A stretch of DNA of 64,000 bases from Scleromitrula shiraiana. Taxonomy: Eukaryota; Ascomycota; Leotiomycetes; Helotiales; Sclerotiniaceae. The stretch spans positions 1 to 64,000 of the forward strand of contig JABELC010000016.1 in the NCBI GenBank assembly GCA_028455995.1. The letters are read 5' to 3'. Both the position numbers and the translations under genes were made by a program. The stretch's first letter is position 1, and the number at the start of each line of letters is the position of its first letter. The notes below the pieces were generated by a model. That model was not told the DNA's origin and searched no databases. It worked only from the letters and a program-made list of their open reading frames with translations. Of the stretch, positions 42,043 to 53,767 are shown one piece after another.

Positions 42043-44458
42043 TCAAGCAGCCGAAAGTGCCTGCCTCAACCTATCCTCTGTATTCATTTCCTGCGTCTGA
42101 CTTGGACTTTGACTCTGACTTTGACTTTGACTTTGTCCTGCACCTACACCCGTACCGCCACTTTGTCCTTGTAACAATTCTAATCCCGATCCCCTACTAC
42201 CCTCTCTACTCCTCTCCCTTTCCTTCTCCCTTTCCCTCTCTCTTTTCCTCTCGCTATCCCCCTCCGTCTGCGCCTGCACCGGCTCCACAACACAAAATCT
42301 CTCGGGGCTACTATTAACACTATTAAACGATCTCGTCGGCGTGGGAGTTCTGGTTTCCTGCGGTGTATGCGTATGTGAATGACTACTTTGCAATCCATTT
42401 GCCGCACCATTTGGAAGTCCGTTATGCGATCTTGTCATTCCAAGTTGACTCTGATTTTGATTCTGCATCCCACTAGCCAGAGCAAGCACCCCATGAAATC
42501 TCGCCGCCTCCTCATCACCCGCCAACCTAGCCCTCTCCTCCGCCTCCTTCCTAGCCGCCTGACTCGGCGCCCTCGTCTTCAGTTCCCCCGTAACACTTTG
42601 CAAATAATATGGAACCTCGATATTACTCTTCAGAAAGAACAACTTCAAATTCCTCGCTTTATCTTTCAATTGTACTTGGTTTCGATCCTTGAGTACGTCG
42701 CTCACTGTTCCGTCTCCGCCGTATAGCGCGAGGATCTGAGACCAATGGGGTCCCTTGACTGTGTCGAGTCCAGCCATTAATGCGTTTTCTTCATCTGTAC
42801 TCCAGGGTCGACGTTGACTTGGGAGACCTGGACGGGCTTTTTGACCGGGGTTGTTTTTTGCGGCTGCTGCTTGGCGCGCTTTGTCGTATAGGGCTGATGT
42901 TGATTCGGATTGGGTGTGATGTGGGGTAGCTCCATTATTTGGAAATTGAGCTTGATAGGAAGTTTGAGGTTGATGATTTTGTTGAGTTTGGTAGGATTGG
43001 TAGGGTTGTTGGCGATAACCTGCTGGGGGATTAGTTGTGTAGATTGATTGATATTAACTGGTAACTGCTTACCATTTTGTTGGTTACTTTGTTGATATTG
43101 ACCAATATTCTGACCCATACCATATTGTCTCAATGCAGCTTCAACTGCACTATCGGCGGCTGCTGCGATAAGATCACTTTCCGAGACATTTTGATTGTTA
43201 TTTTCTATCAATAGTTGTGGAACCGATAAGGAATGTTTTTGCATATATGGCGCAACGAAAGGTTTATATGCGTCCATATGAATTAGAGCGGATCGTAGGA
43301 AAGCTTCCCAATTGAAAAGATCACCTAATTCCTCTACAAATTTGTTAGTAGATGCAAGGCAGAGCAGATGTATAAAATCATACTTATTCTATCTGGATCA
43401 TTTCCTTGATTCAAAAGATATGTCTTTCGGTTTTCAATATCACTAACAAATTGAATCTCATCTTCAGTAAGAGGAAAATCATGTCTACGAGCTAAAACTT
43501 CTGCAATTCCACTGGGAAATATGTCCGTTAGCATATCCTCATTTGATTTATCCTGCTCTTCTTGTGAAACTGCCGCAACGAAAATTTGTGTCTTCAAATT
43601 GAGTAATAATTGACCAGATGCTTTGGTTAATGGAGTTCCCTCTGGTGTCCAAGTATCAATGAAATGATCATTAAGTTCGTAAAATCCAACATCTTGTCCA
43701 CCAAATACGCAAGCAATAAAAGTAGCAAGATTTGCAGTTGTAATTATTGATCTTTGTTGAGGATCTCGAATATTGAGGGTATCTGCAGATAAGAAAGAGG
43801 CATCTTTATCGTATATCTTTTTGGTTGAATCGAAAAGGCTCTTCAATGTTTGGTATGCTTGTCCGCGATCTGTATCCTTATTTATAACGATTGAAATGAC
43901 ATCTTCGTATGATCCTTCGGACAAAGTTGCTAATATTTGAATTGACTATGAAGTTATTAGATTATTTGATATAATCCTGAATATCGGTCTGCATACCAGA
44001 CTTTCTAATATTGGTAAACTCAATATCCTCATAGATAACTGAGGATCTGCAGCTAACGCATTCATATCACCAATTCCATGTGCTGAATCATGATGGTTGT
44101 TGTTGGTTGGATTTGAGGTGATACTCATAGTCCTCTCATGATTTGAATTTTCCGTATTTCCTTCAATTGTTCCCGGTTCCTCTGGCATTACTGAAGCTGC
44201 GGCAGCATCAATGATAGCTGATAAATCGAATCCATCGTCATCATCGAGATTAAAGTGATTTGTAGTTGTAGCTTGAACTTGGAGGTTCGCTTCTTGAGGT
44301 TCCGTTGCTTCTAACTCGATTCGTTGCCTCTTCTCCGGGGGATCAATTTGATCTTCTGAAGCTCTTCGTTTTAATGTAGGAGATTGAGGTAGGACATCGG
44401 AGGTTGTATCGGCGTTTTCGAACTTGATAGGGACATCGGCTGAAGTGAGGGTCAGCAT
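42043..44458 (-). CDS. TRF/Tbf1-like telomere-repeat-binding protein (TRFH + telobox Myb)
   Basis: Four exons (44458-43997, 43945-43384, 43333-43073, 43019-42043), with canonical introns, give 753 residues. The N-terminal part is acidic with KRRASEDQ and KRQR (nuclear signals). Exons 2-3 hold a helical region (SIQILATLSEGSYEDVISIV ... HDFPLTEDEIQFVSDIENRK ... ELGDLFNWEAFLRSAL) like the dimerisation domain of TRF/Tbf1. A Gln/Asn-rich linker follows, then the Myb domain at about 500-560: RRPWSTDEENALMAGLD, VKGPHWSQILALYG, LKDRNQVQLKDKARNLKLFFLK. QLKDKARN corresponds to the telobox VDLKDKWRN with Trp changed to Ala. The C-terminus has a SQSQSQSQ tract from a microsatellite. Such proteins bind TTAGGG repeats at telomeres or promoters. 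An upstream exon starting at 44807 (MSDSLTNTSTMDSYND, followed by GTAAGT) is possible but could not be joined in frame. Confidence 0.85.
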
Positions 44459-47400
44459 TGTGTTGGTAGGAATTCAAAAGTAGATTGCCAGTTATGCCAG
44501 ACAAGATGTTTTGATTGTGTAACCTCCAACTGAACAATTGCATCATATTCAGTATCCAACCTCAAGTTAGATAATTTTTACACGATATAATAGGAGACAA
44601 TTGATCCCGATCAGTATATTGAAATTCTTAGATGGTTCAACGTAAATCTGAAATGATCAACAGCATTCATTGTCCAAATAAAGACCAAACCATGAATAAA
44701 TACATCCCCCCCTCATCCAAAACATTCTTCATATAAAATAAACTTACAATCATTATAAGAATCCATTGTAGAGGTATTAGTTAAAGAATCGGACATGGTT
44801 GAAGTCGCATAAAGATGAAGATATAAATGGAAAGGAAAGGAAAGGTGAATCAAAAGTGGTGTGGACGCTATGAAGAAAAATTTGAACAAAAATTTGAACA
44901 AAAATCCCCAACTCACCAAGCCCAGCGTCATAAAATTTCTTGATTAGTCAGAATTTTAGCCCTGAGATTTGAACCTCAATCAGAAGCCCCGACCCTATAC
45001 GAACTGATACACAGAAAGGAAAGCCGAGAATTGGAAAATTGAAAAAAATTATTAAGAAATAAGAAATGATAATGGCTTTGGAATTGTAGGAATTGTAAAG
45101 ATCTTCATCAAATAAATGCCATTGTATATAGAAGATAGAAGATAGAAGAGAGAAGAGAGAATAGAAGAAAATATATATATCATAATATCGTGAACATCTT
45201 TTGTATGGTATGATATGGTATTTTTCTTTATTAGTACCGTTAACAATTGTATCTACAACATATGGTATGCTCTAATCTATTCTAATCAGTTTATCTTGTT
45301 ATATTGTATCCATTCATTACTGCTACTCCGCTTCAACCTTATCAGTCCTAGCAAAGAATAATAATTGATATCGATACTAGAATACCAGTTTCTTTGGACA
45401 CCATCTTTGAATACTTGTCACTCCTGATCTCGAGAATCCATCTATTCCATACTATCTCCATAGCATTGATGTCCTCTCTCGTCCATAAATCCTACTCTTC
45501 ACCGTACCCTACTCTTATCAACTGTATGTAACTACATAAGTACCCATCAACCCCATCAACATAGAAATCCGCACCGATGAATTTTGACTAGAACTACTTG
45601 TACTTCCATCGTATTTTGAAATAGAAAATATAATATACTATCATCGAGGACAAAATATTTCTATTTCCTTACCTGTCTTCCCCAGTCCACCAAACCACAA
45701 TCTCACGTCTCTAATCCTCCACAAATTTAAAAAGTACCACCGATATATATCCTTCCATATTACCTGTATGAGACTGTACCCCAAAAGCTGTCGTGATCAC
45801 CTCGTCGGAACAACTTCAGACGACACATTAGTTCAACAATCATATGGCACATTGTGAATCGTGATAAGAATACAAGGCCAGTCATGGTATGATATGGTAT
45901 GAAAATGTCAAATATATGGATGAGACTCGTATCGTCTTTTGGATATACTACGTGAGACAGATTCAACTCGACATTGTTTATGATTAATCCTGCTCTTTTA
46001 CTGGTATTATAATATCATCTATCCATCTATCCATCCATCCATACACCTTCCCCCCTCCCCCAAATCAACTTCGTCTCACCCATCCCAATCTCACCCTTCG
46101 ATCATTATTACTACCACTCCCATAAACATAGTCAAAAAATAATAATAATAAATAATAAATAATAAAAAGCGCAACCATTCCGCACACTCATCCCATGACC
46201 CCCGCACCGCCTCCATCTATTCCAACCGTCCACACATCAACTAAGACAACATTTGAAATCTGGAGAAACGGAAATCGCTGAGGAAACTTTCGATCCCCAG
46301 GTTTTACTAAACTAGTACTTCCCAAGTGAGGGAATTAGACATGGTATAGCATATTACAGCATAGCATACCATCCGTACAGATAAATAGACTCGGATTCGC
46401 GGATGTGGTTTTAGACTTTAGGAAGCTTAATGCTAGCTAGTATTGTTTCGGCGATATGGAAAACCAGATACAGCCGAACAAAGAGTTGAACTGAGAATTT
46501 TCTTATCGCCGACGCAAACACCCATGTATGTATCGGCGATAATCTCCCAAGTATCGGATTTTACATATGGAATGTCTTGGTTGATATGGAGCTTCCATAC
46601 TCGTTGTTTGATATGCCGAGGTTTTGGTGGGGGATGGGGTTTTCTACCGAGATGGCCGATACGTGAAGATATTTCATTAAGTGCTTAAATTTATTTGATG
46701 GATATTGTAACGATAACGGTAATGATTGATAATGATAATGATGATGATTATAGCTATAGTTATAAGAAATTTGATTGATGAGAGGATATAGGAGTATAAC
46801 AGTTACGAATATCGGATTTAAGGCTGTATATTGCTTATAGTTATTAGATATAAGATGTAGTCTATTATTGAATAGAATAATAAGAATAATAATAAGTTCA
46901 AAGCGCGAATTGACTAATAAAAAAGAGGGGATCGTTCGGGCGGGGAGCTTGGATGGGGTTGGGGTGAGGGGTAATTATGGATCTAAAGGACTAGTAGGGA
47001 TTTGATATGTCTACGAATTGTAAGTACTGTGAGTAGTTCAAGTACCTAGGCTCAAGCCAGGTTAATTGACCACCATTCATTCATTCATTCATTCATTTGA
47101 TTATTGATAGAGTGGAGGGTATACGGAGTTATGAGATGGTCCGGATGAGTGATCTTGTGCGAGCGGTTTGTAATAGGATAAAGTAGTATGTAGGTAATCG
47201 AAGGATTGATTGGTCGATTCGGTTTGATATGATGGTATGACGAAGACTTGCCTCGTGTATTTGATGATTTGAATTTATGAGACAAGTAAAAGCTCTTGTT
47301 GTATTAGGGATCTGATATGGAAACAAAGGAATATGCCACCACATTCATCCATCCATACAATACACGTAAAAGGACTACTTAATTAGCCTATCTAGGTACA

Positions 47401-48055
47401 AAACTGTATGCATATACTAGCTATGCAAGACTCAATAGAAATCAAAACTATCCCATCCAGAAGTTCCCGAACTATTTGAAGGACAATAGGTTTCATATTA
47501 TAGCTCAGAGTGGAGATCTTATTAGTATATTGTAGAACATGGCGATTTTGATTTAATTTTTGATCCAAACTTCATATGGTATAGATCTTGTATAGATTAT
47601 GTGACTAGATATATGGATTTGTACTAGATTATGCTGGTAAATTTATAATACGAATAAAAATCAATCATCTCACTCGCCCAGGAATGAAAAAATAAATAAA
47701 TATTATTAATTCTATCATCGGGATGTTTTAACATAGCCGTGGAATTGTATTAACATGAGAGGAGTGAGGGGGCGTGAACACAGACACAAGAAAAATCTGG
47801 AGTAGTACAAATTGCCATCGGGAAAGGGAAAGAAAAGGAAAGGGGGTGAGACGAAATTCACTATTTAAAATCAATTACCCCGCCTTCTGATAAATACCAT
47901 CTTCTTCTCTCCTCCTCCTCCTCTTTCTTTATTTCACCTTCTTGACATACTCTTCTTTTTCTTAATACTACCAACGAAAATCAACGAAATAAATAAATAC
48001 ACTCTATATACTAAATATACCCCATAAAGATCATAAATCAATTAAATCTTCAATC
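44459..48055. promoter_or_regulatory. 3.6-kb divergent intergenic region, simple-repeat rich
   Basis: It separates the divergently transcribed Tbf1-like and aldehyde dehydrogenase genes and should hold both promoters. Simple repeats include ATAGAAG/AGAGAG runs near 45120-45160, CCATCTAT units near 46018-46040, AATA runs near 46140-46165 and ATTC units at 47078-47097. C+T-rich stretches at 47900-47960, about 100-150 bases before the dehydrogenase ATG, are typical of strong fungal promoters. Open frames here are chance; a possible 5' leader exon for the Tbf1-like gene lies at 44760-44807. Confidence 0.45.
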
Positions 48056-49714
48056 ATGACTTCAGTACAACTCAAGACGCCTCTTACTGGCGAATATACT
48101 CAACCAACAGGATTGTATGTTGATGATACCTTTACTATCATATCAATTACTCAAATTTCCTATCAATTTCCCGCATTCTTCCCCACACCATCGGATAACA
48201 ATAACTAACCAATCTTCTCACATAATAGATTCATCAATAACGAATGGGTAAAAGGTGTTGACGGAAAAACATTCGAAGTCATCAACCCCACAAACGAAGA
48301 AGTCATCACCTCCGTCCACGAAGCCACCGAAAAAGATGTCGATATCGCCGTCGCAGCCGCAAGAAAAGCATTCACCGGATCATGGAAACACGTTACCCCA
48401 GAAAACCGTGGCAGACTATTGGTCAAGTTGGCAGATTTGGTAGAGAAGAATGTAGATCTTTTGGCCTCGGTCGAATCATTAGATAATGGAAAGGCTATCT
48501 CGATGGCTAAGGTTGATGTTAGTATGGTTGCTGGGTGCTTGAGATATTATGGTGGTTGGGCGGATAAGATTGAGGGGAAGGTTATTGATACTGATCCTGA
48601 GATGTTCCAATACACAAAACAAGAACCTGTATGTATTGAATTCTTCCCTTTGTTCCTTACAATCATACTGACTTGTTCATAGATTGGTGTTTGTGGTCAA
48701 ATTATTCCATGGAATTTCCCATTACTCATGTGGGCATGGAAGATTGGTCCCGCTGTTGCAACTGGTAACACCGTCGTACTCAAGACTGCCGAACAAACCC
48801 CCCTCTCAGCTCTCGTTGCTGCTACATTAGTTAAGGAAGCTGGTTTCCCACCAGGAGTTATCAACATTCTTTCTGGTTTTGGAAAGATTGCTGGTGCAGC
48901 TATTGCATCCCATATGGATGTTGATAAGGTAGCTTTCACTGGTTCCACAGTTGTTGGTCGTCAAATCATGAAGGCTGCTGCTGGATCCAACTTAAAGAAG
49001 GTTACTCTCGAACTTGGAGGCAAATCACCAAATATCGTCTTCAATGATGCTGATATCGAGAATGCTATCTCTTGGGTAAACTTTGGTATCTTTTTCAATC
49101 ACGGACAATGCTGTTGTGCTGGTTCAAGAGTTTACGTTCAAGATGGTATCTACGACAAATTCATTGAACGATTCAAGGCTCGTGCAAATGCGAACAAGGT
49201 TGGAGACCCATTCCATGATGAAACATTCCAAGGTCCACAAGTTTCCCAACTTCAATTTGATCGTATCATGGGTTACATTGAGGAAGGAAAGAAGTCCGGT
49301 GCTACTGTTGTTACCGGTGGTGAGAGACACGGTGACAAGGGATACTTCATCCAACCTACCATCTTCTCGGATGTTACAGAAGACATGAAGATCATGCAAG
49401 AAGAAATCTTCGGACCAGTCTGCTCAATCGCCAGATTCAGTACCGAGGAAGAAATTATCGCCACAGGTAACAACAGCACATATGGTCTCGCAGCAGCAGT
49501 TCACACACAAAACCTTAACACGGCTATTCGTGTCTCGAATGGTCTTAAGGCTGGTACGGTCTGGGTCAATTGTTATAACTTGCTTCATCACCAAGTACCT
49601 TTTGGTGGTTACAAGGAATCGGGTATTGGTAGAGAATTGGGTGAGGCAGCTTTGGCTAATTATACTCAAACTAAATCTGTTAGAATTCGTTTGGGTGATG
49701 CTCTTTTCGGTTAG
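48056..49714 (+). CDS. NAD(P)-dependent aldehyde dehydrogenase
   Basis: The enzyme oxidises aldehydes to carboxylic acids, for example acetaldehyde to acetate during growth on ethanol. Three exons (48056-48114, 48229-48628, 48683-49714) give 496 residues, the usual length for the cytosolic class. Motifs: FINNEWV at the start; GQIIPWNFPLLMWAWKIGPA; cofactor loop FTGSTVVGR; the catalytic Glu in VTLELGGKSPNIVF; the nucleophile in FNHGQCCCAGSRVYV; EEIFGPV; VPFGGYKESGIGREL. The tail TKSVRIRLGDALFG lacks a peroxisomal signal, and there is no mitochondrial leader. It most resembles Aspergillus AldA-type enzymes by motif order. The very short first exon with a 114-nt intron after residue 19 is typical of fungal copies. 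Confidence 0.93.
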
Positions 49715-50075
49715 GTTGGATTGACGAATGGACGAATGGATGAGGATGGGATGGGATGAAGGGATTGAATTTGTAAAAACACATGGATGCATGAAGGATG
49801 ATATGATTGAATGAAATGAGATGACGCATTGAGATTGATGGATTGATGGATGGAAGTTGATCAAGCTTTCAAATTGTACATTGCTTTTTTTCTTGAACTT
49901 GCATGCTTATTTACTTACTGGCTGGACTGGTGGAATTGGTCGCTCTTGCTTGTGTGTTATATGTATGGAACTTAGTATTGGGATTGAGATTCAGAAACAG
50001 AATGAGATATGAATGAAATACATTTAAATCATTTTCCTTTTTTTGTATTGATTGATTGAGCTACACTGTAGGTAA

Positions 50076-50137
50076 TTGGTATGAGTGCGACGTTGATTGG
50101 TATGAGTGCGACGTTGATTGGTATGATTGTGACGTTG
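50076..50137. repeat. Three copies of a 21-bp tandem repeat
   Basis: The unit TTGGTATGAGTGCGACGTTG plus A is repeated twice exactly, and a third copy has two changes (ATTGTGACG for AGTGCGACG). It lies about 360 bases past the dehydrogenase stop codon. Confidence 0.85.
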
Positions 50138-50530
50138 TTCGTGAATATTATGATCGGTGGGGGGAAATGATGGTGGGGGGAAATAAGGGGAGGGGAGTGT
50201 GGTTACATATCTAGAGGATAAACATAAAACTTACAACTTAAAACCTAAAACCTATATTATAATTCATTCATTCATTCATTCAACCATCCATCCATCACAT
50301 ACCTTACTACGATACAACAAACCCTTACCACAGTTACTAGTACTAATAATTCAAATTCAAATTACAAATTATAAAAATATCAAAAATATCAAAAATATAA
50401 TACTCGATCGGTACCACTGATAATACTAATACTAATAATAATAATAATATTAATTTATGTTTCCCGCACGAAATATATGAATGATATTGCGATGGATATT
50501 TTAATCTTATGCTAGTATCATTTATTGGAT

Positions 50531-50573
50531 TGGGATGGAATGGGATGGAATGGGATGGGATGGGATGGGATAG
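50531..50573. repeat. GGGATGGAAT / GGGAT microsatellite
   Basis: Degenerate pentamer/decamer repeats of TGGGA(TGGAA) run for about 43 bases in the convergent spacer. Confidence 0.8.
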
Positions 50574-50935
50574 GATAGTATTATTTTTTAAGTTAAGTTA
50601 AGTTGATTTACTATACTGTTTATGCTGTTTATAAATAAATAATTAATTAACTCTGAAATATTTAATTTATTATGAGTGTATATAACTACACTATGTATGT
50701 GCACTGAACTTATAGATAGATAGATACTAATAAGTAGTAGAGAAAAATGAGAATTGTTTTGTGCGGTGGTGGTGCGGACTTTTTATTTTTTAGTTTTTGG
50801 ATGCTGCACTGCGTGCACGTGTATGTATGTATGTAGTCACGGTGTTGGATGTAGATGTAGGAAGATTGTATGTATGTAAGTGGTTTTCTTATTTATTGAT
50901 TGATTGATATGGAAGGAACACTAGGAAAGAGTGTC

Positions 50936-50936
50936 T

Positions 50937-50968
<32 letters not shown>
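50936..50968. repeat. T21 followed by A12 (perfect palindromic core)
   Basis: A run of 21 T switches directly to 12 A, giving a 24-bp perfect T12/A12 palindrome. It could be a bidirectional transcription end point between the convergent genes, or simply an expanded poly-A relic. Confidence 0.7.
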
Positions 50969-51283
50969 TATTAATTAGGAAATTCATGTATACACTGCTC
51001 GACGTGTTATAGTATAAACTCAGATCGGAAATTCAATATTGCGTGAGCTTTTTCTATGAGGATGACATTTTTTGTGGTATATGTTAACTTGAAAGTGTGG
51101 TGGGGCCGTGATGATTTGCTATGAATGGTTTGATAATAACAGAATCTCATAATATGAAAAGTGACGTATGCAACCTAAACATATTTCCTACTACCCCCAA
51201 CAATTTACCCTCATCAAATTCCTCTATAGATGCTAAATCAGTCTTCCTTTACCCCCTAAACCTTTGTATATCGATTTACCAAA

Positions 51284-52847
51284 TCAACCCTTCCTCGCCG
51301 CAGCCCGATCACGAAACCACCTCACAGTCTCATCAGCACCACGATACTCAGGCACAGTCTTCGCCCAATCCCCCACAACCGCTTCATCCACATGCATATT
51401 AACCTTGATTGAATCCACAGTCCTAAGCCCCCTCATCTCCTTCTCCAAAAACCCCGTCACCGCCCGCGTCGCCTCCCGCCACCTGGCATCATATTCCGCC
51501 TTCCGACCATGTCTCGAAAACACCGGACACAAATCCAGCGTAACCTCCCTCACCCCCGTACAAAACTCATTAATCAACGGTATATACAGTTCCAGCACCG
51601 ACAGCGCATTGAGACACGGGACCGAACAGCACGGGGGACCGCCCACGTTCGTACACCGGTGTGTTTTAACCCGCCCTTCAAACCGCAAGTTCCTAATCAC
51701 CGCGGCGTTGCGCACACCGATGCTTAGCAGGAACCGGACAAATTGGCTGTAATTTTCCCAGAAGTGATGCGGTAGTGCGCCTGCGTGGATGCGCGAAATC
51801 AGCGTGCTGGGCGTGTCCTCGCTCCAGGCGTTTCGTCCGTTGATGTAGGGTATTAGCGAGGGGTGGTGTTTGGGCCATTCCTCGCCGCGATGGTCGTACC
51901 AGTGTAGTTGTTTTGTTTCGGGCGGCATGCCGAATTGAAAGGTATTGTCTGCGTATAATATCTTGTTGCCGATCTGGTAGATGTACTTTGAGACGCGGAG
52001 ACAGGTGGAGTCGATTTTGGGGCGGAGGATCTTTTGCAATTTGATGTAGTCGTGGCCGCGGAAGAAGATTGGTTTGCGCCGGATCGTGCATTCGAATCGG
52101 TTTGGCTTGTTGGATACGCTGTAGGTTGGTTCTTGATAGTTGATTTTGTGGTTCGTGCTTATTACTTTGGGGATTACGCGTTCATCTTTGTCTGAGAGTA
52201 CCAGTGTGTAGCTTAATATCATCTCTAATATTTCTATTTTTCAAAAACACATCAGTAAGGCGTCCATTTTGTATTTCGGGGCGTAAGTCGAGCACGTACC
52301 TTGTGGAAAGTTGAGGATATGTCTTTGATGATACCTAGGAAGATTCCACGATCCTTCACTGCGATGATATCCGGCTTTTTCTCGCACCATCTGTTGCTCT
52401 GGCGTCGTACGATCCGTCACATGGAGATTTACGACTCCAGGAAACGCTGCGCTAGGAGCTGGGGCTATGATGAAGTTTCTCTTTTCGCGTGTTGAGACCC
52501 AACATGAGTTTGCCGCGTCTTCTCTCTGTTTAGTGTTGCAAAAGTAGTTCATATCTATATCGACGTTAGTGATAATTCTGAAATTTTGTATCGTCTAAAG
52601 GGAGATGAAATGGGGAAATCTACTGACCTTTATCAAGAAAATAGAGTACCCCATCAAGGTTAAATCTAACACCATGATAATAACGATAGTGACCCTTTGG
52701 GTGAGTATTCCTCAGATGTTCAAAGATGGCCAGTTCAGGAAGAAGATGTGGATATTTCTCCAACGCAACTGAGCGCACCTTATCCTGTGGATGGATAACC
52801 CATCCCTTTTTGTTGGTGTCCGGGACTGGCTTATTGGGAGAAGACAT
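51284..52847 (-). CDS. WNLPR/2EXR-like family protein C
   Basis: Three exons (52847-52628, 52554-52300, 52233-51284), both introns phase 1, give 474 residues. N-terminal module: LEKYPHLLPELAIFEHLRN (about 30-48) and LYFLDKG at the exon end. Middle exon motif: YHRSEGSWNLPRYHQRHILNFP. The last exon starts EILEMILSYTLVL, then IDSTCLRVSKYIYQIGNKILYADNTFQF, FVRFLLSIGVRNAAVIRNLRFEG with THRC, ELYIPLINEFCTGVREVTLDL, and TVRWFRDRAAARKG at the C-terminus. The third exon is noticeably richer in C+G at third positions than those of A, B, E and F, which hints at a different history or selection. Function unknown. Confidence 0.82.
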
Positions 52848-53767
52848 GATATCTAAGTGGATTACTTGAATACTGATCTGAAACTTGGAGGCAAAGAGTC
52901 AAAAGTAGACGTTTGAGGTAGTTGTAAGTAGTAGATGAGAGATGAAAAAATAGAGGGGAGAATCTTTGCATTTGATCACCTATTTATTAGAATTCATTCT
53001 CGCTTACGTTGAACAACCCGTAATGGCGCGAATTAAGTAGACATACTGTCGCGAATCGCGAGTCGCAATTCGCAATCTGAGATATACGGTTGATGTTTGT
53101 ATTACGGTTCAAGATCAAGGATGTACGGTAGGTGAATTAGAGCGTAGCGGTTAGTCAATACAATATCTATCGCTGAGCTCTGATGTTTAAGAATTATTTT
53201 TACGCGACGTAATTCTAATTCACTAAAACTTTGGGAGGTATAATTTTCCCGATTTCACAAAAGTCATTTAGGTTGCTTTTTGATAAAGAAAACTGAGTAA
53301 GAGGTTGAACTACTCAATGCATCGATCCATGTTTTGAACGGCTCCCTGACATCAGTATAATTCTCCTTGGGCGTATCATCTTCAGATACGGTCACTCGCA
53401 ATCGTTTAGCAAGTGATGGGGATTATCGGGAAGGCAATTCATATGCAAATTTTCCAACGTAGTGATGTAATGTATGGAAACTTGCGAGGGCTCTTATTTT
53501 CATTTATATCAATGCTTTACTAATTTGTGATACATAGGTGTGAGATAACTAGAAAAGTAGAGGGACGTATAGAAACTAATCTTGGACCAGCCTATGAATT
53601 TGTACCCTCAGGTAATCACAAAATGAACATCTCGCTGATAGAAACCCTCTTGGAAAGAAAATTACACAGCCCCAGAAGAAGAAAATCAACCATTTTACCC
53701 ATGCAAATCCACGCTAGAGTTTTCTTCTAATGACAGCGCCATAACAATCCATGCCGTAGATCCTCAA
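52848..53767. other. Spacer upstream of family gene C
   Basis: About 920 bases containing the promoter of gene C (read leftward) and the 3' flank of the family pseudogene. The + strand open frame at 53527-53730 has no recognisable features. A short direct repetition, GCGAATCGCGAGTCGCAATTCGCA, lies near 53050. Confidence 0.4.

Larger units (their letters stand above)
49715..51283. other. 1.6-kb convergent spacer with tandem repeats
   Basis: It lies between the 3' ends of the dehydrogenase gene and family gene C. It holds a 21-bp tandem repeat (50076-50137), GGGATGGAAT-type repeats (50531-50573) and a T21A12 tract (50936-50968). No gene is visible. Confidence 0.5.

Noticed and set aside
44713..44931. 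72-codon minus frame with hydrophobic start upstream of the Tbf1-like gene
   Set aside because: Probably leader sequence; only the internal MSDSLTNTSTMDSYND piece might be a 5' exon, and it could not be joined in frame.
47078..47097. Short spaced repeats that could suggest a repeat array or CRISPR
   Set aside because: They are simple microsatellites (ATTC, GATT, CATCAC units) with no unique spacers; CRISPR is not expected in a fungal nuclear genome.
49424..49864. 146-codon antisense frame over the aldehyde dehydrogenase 3' end
   Set aside because: Shadow of the strongly supported dehydrogenase exon, and of the GGAT-rich 3' UTR (Ser/His/Ile-rich translation).
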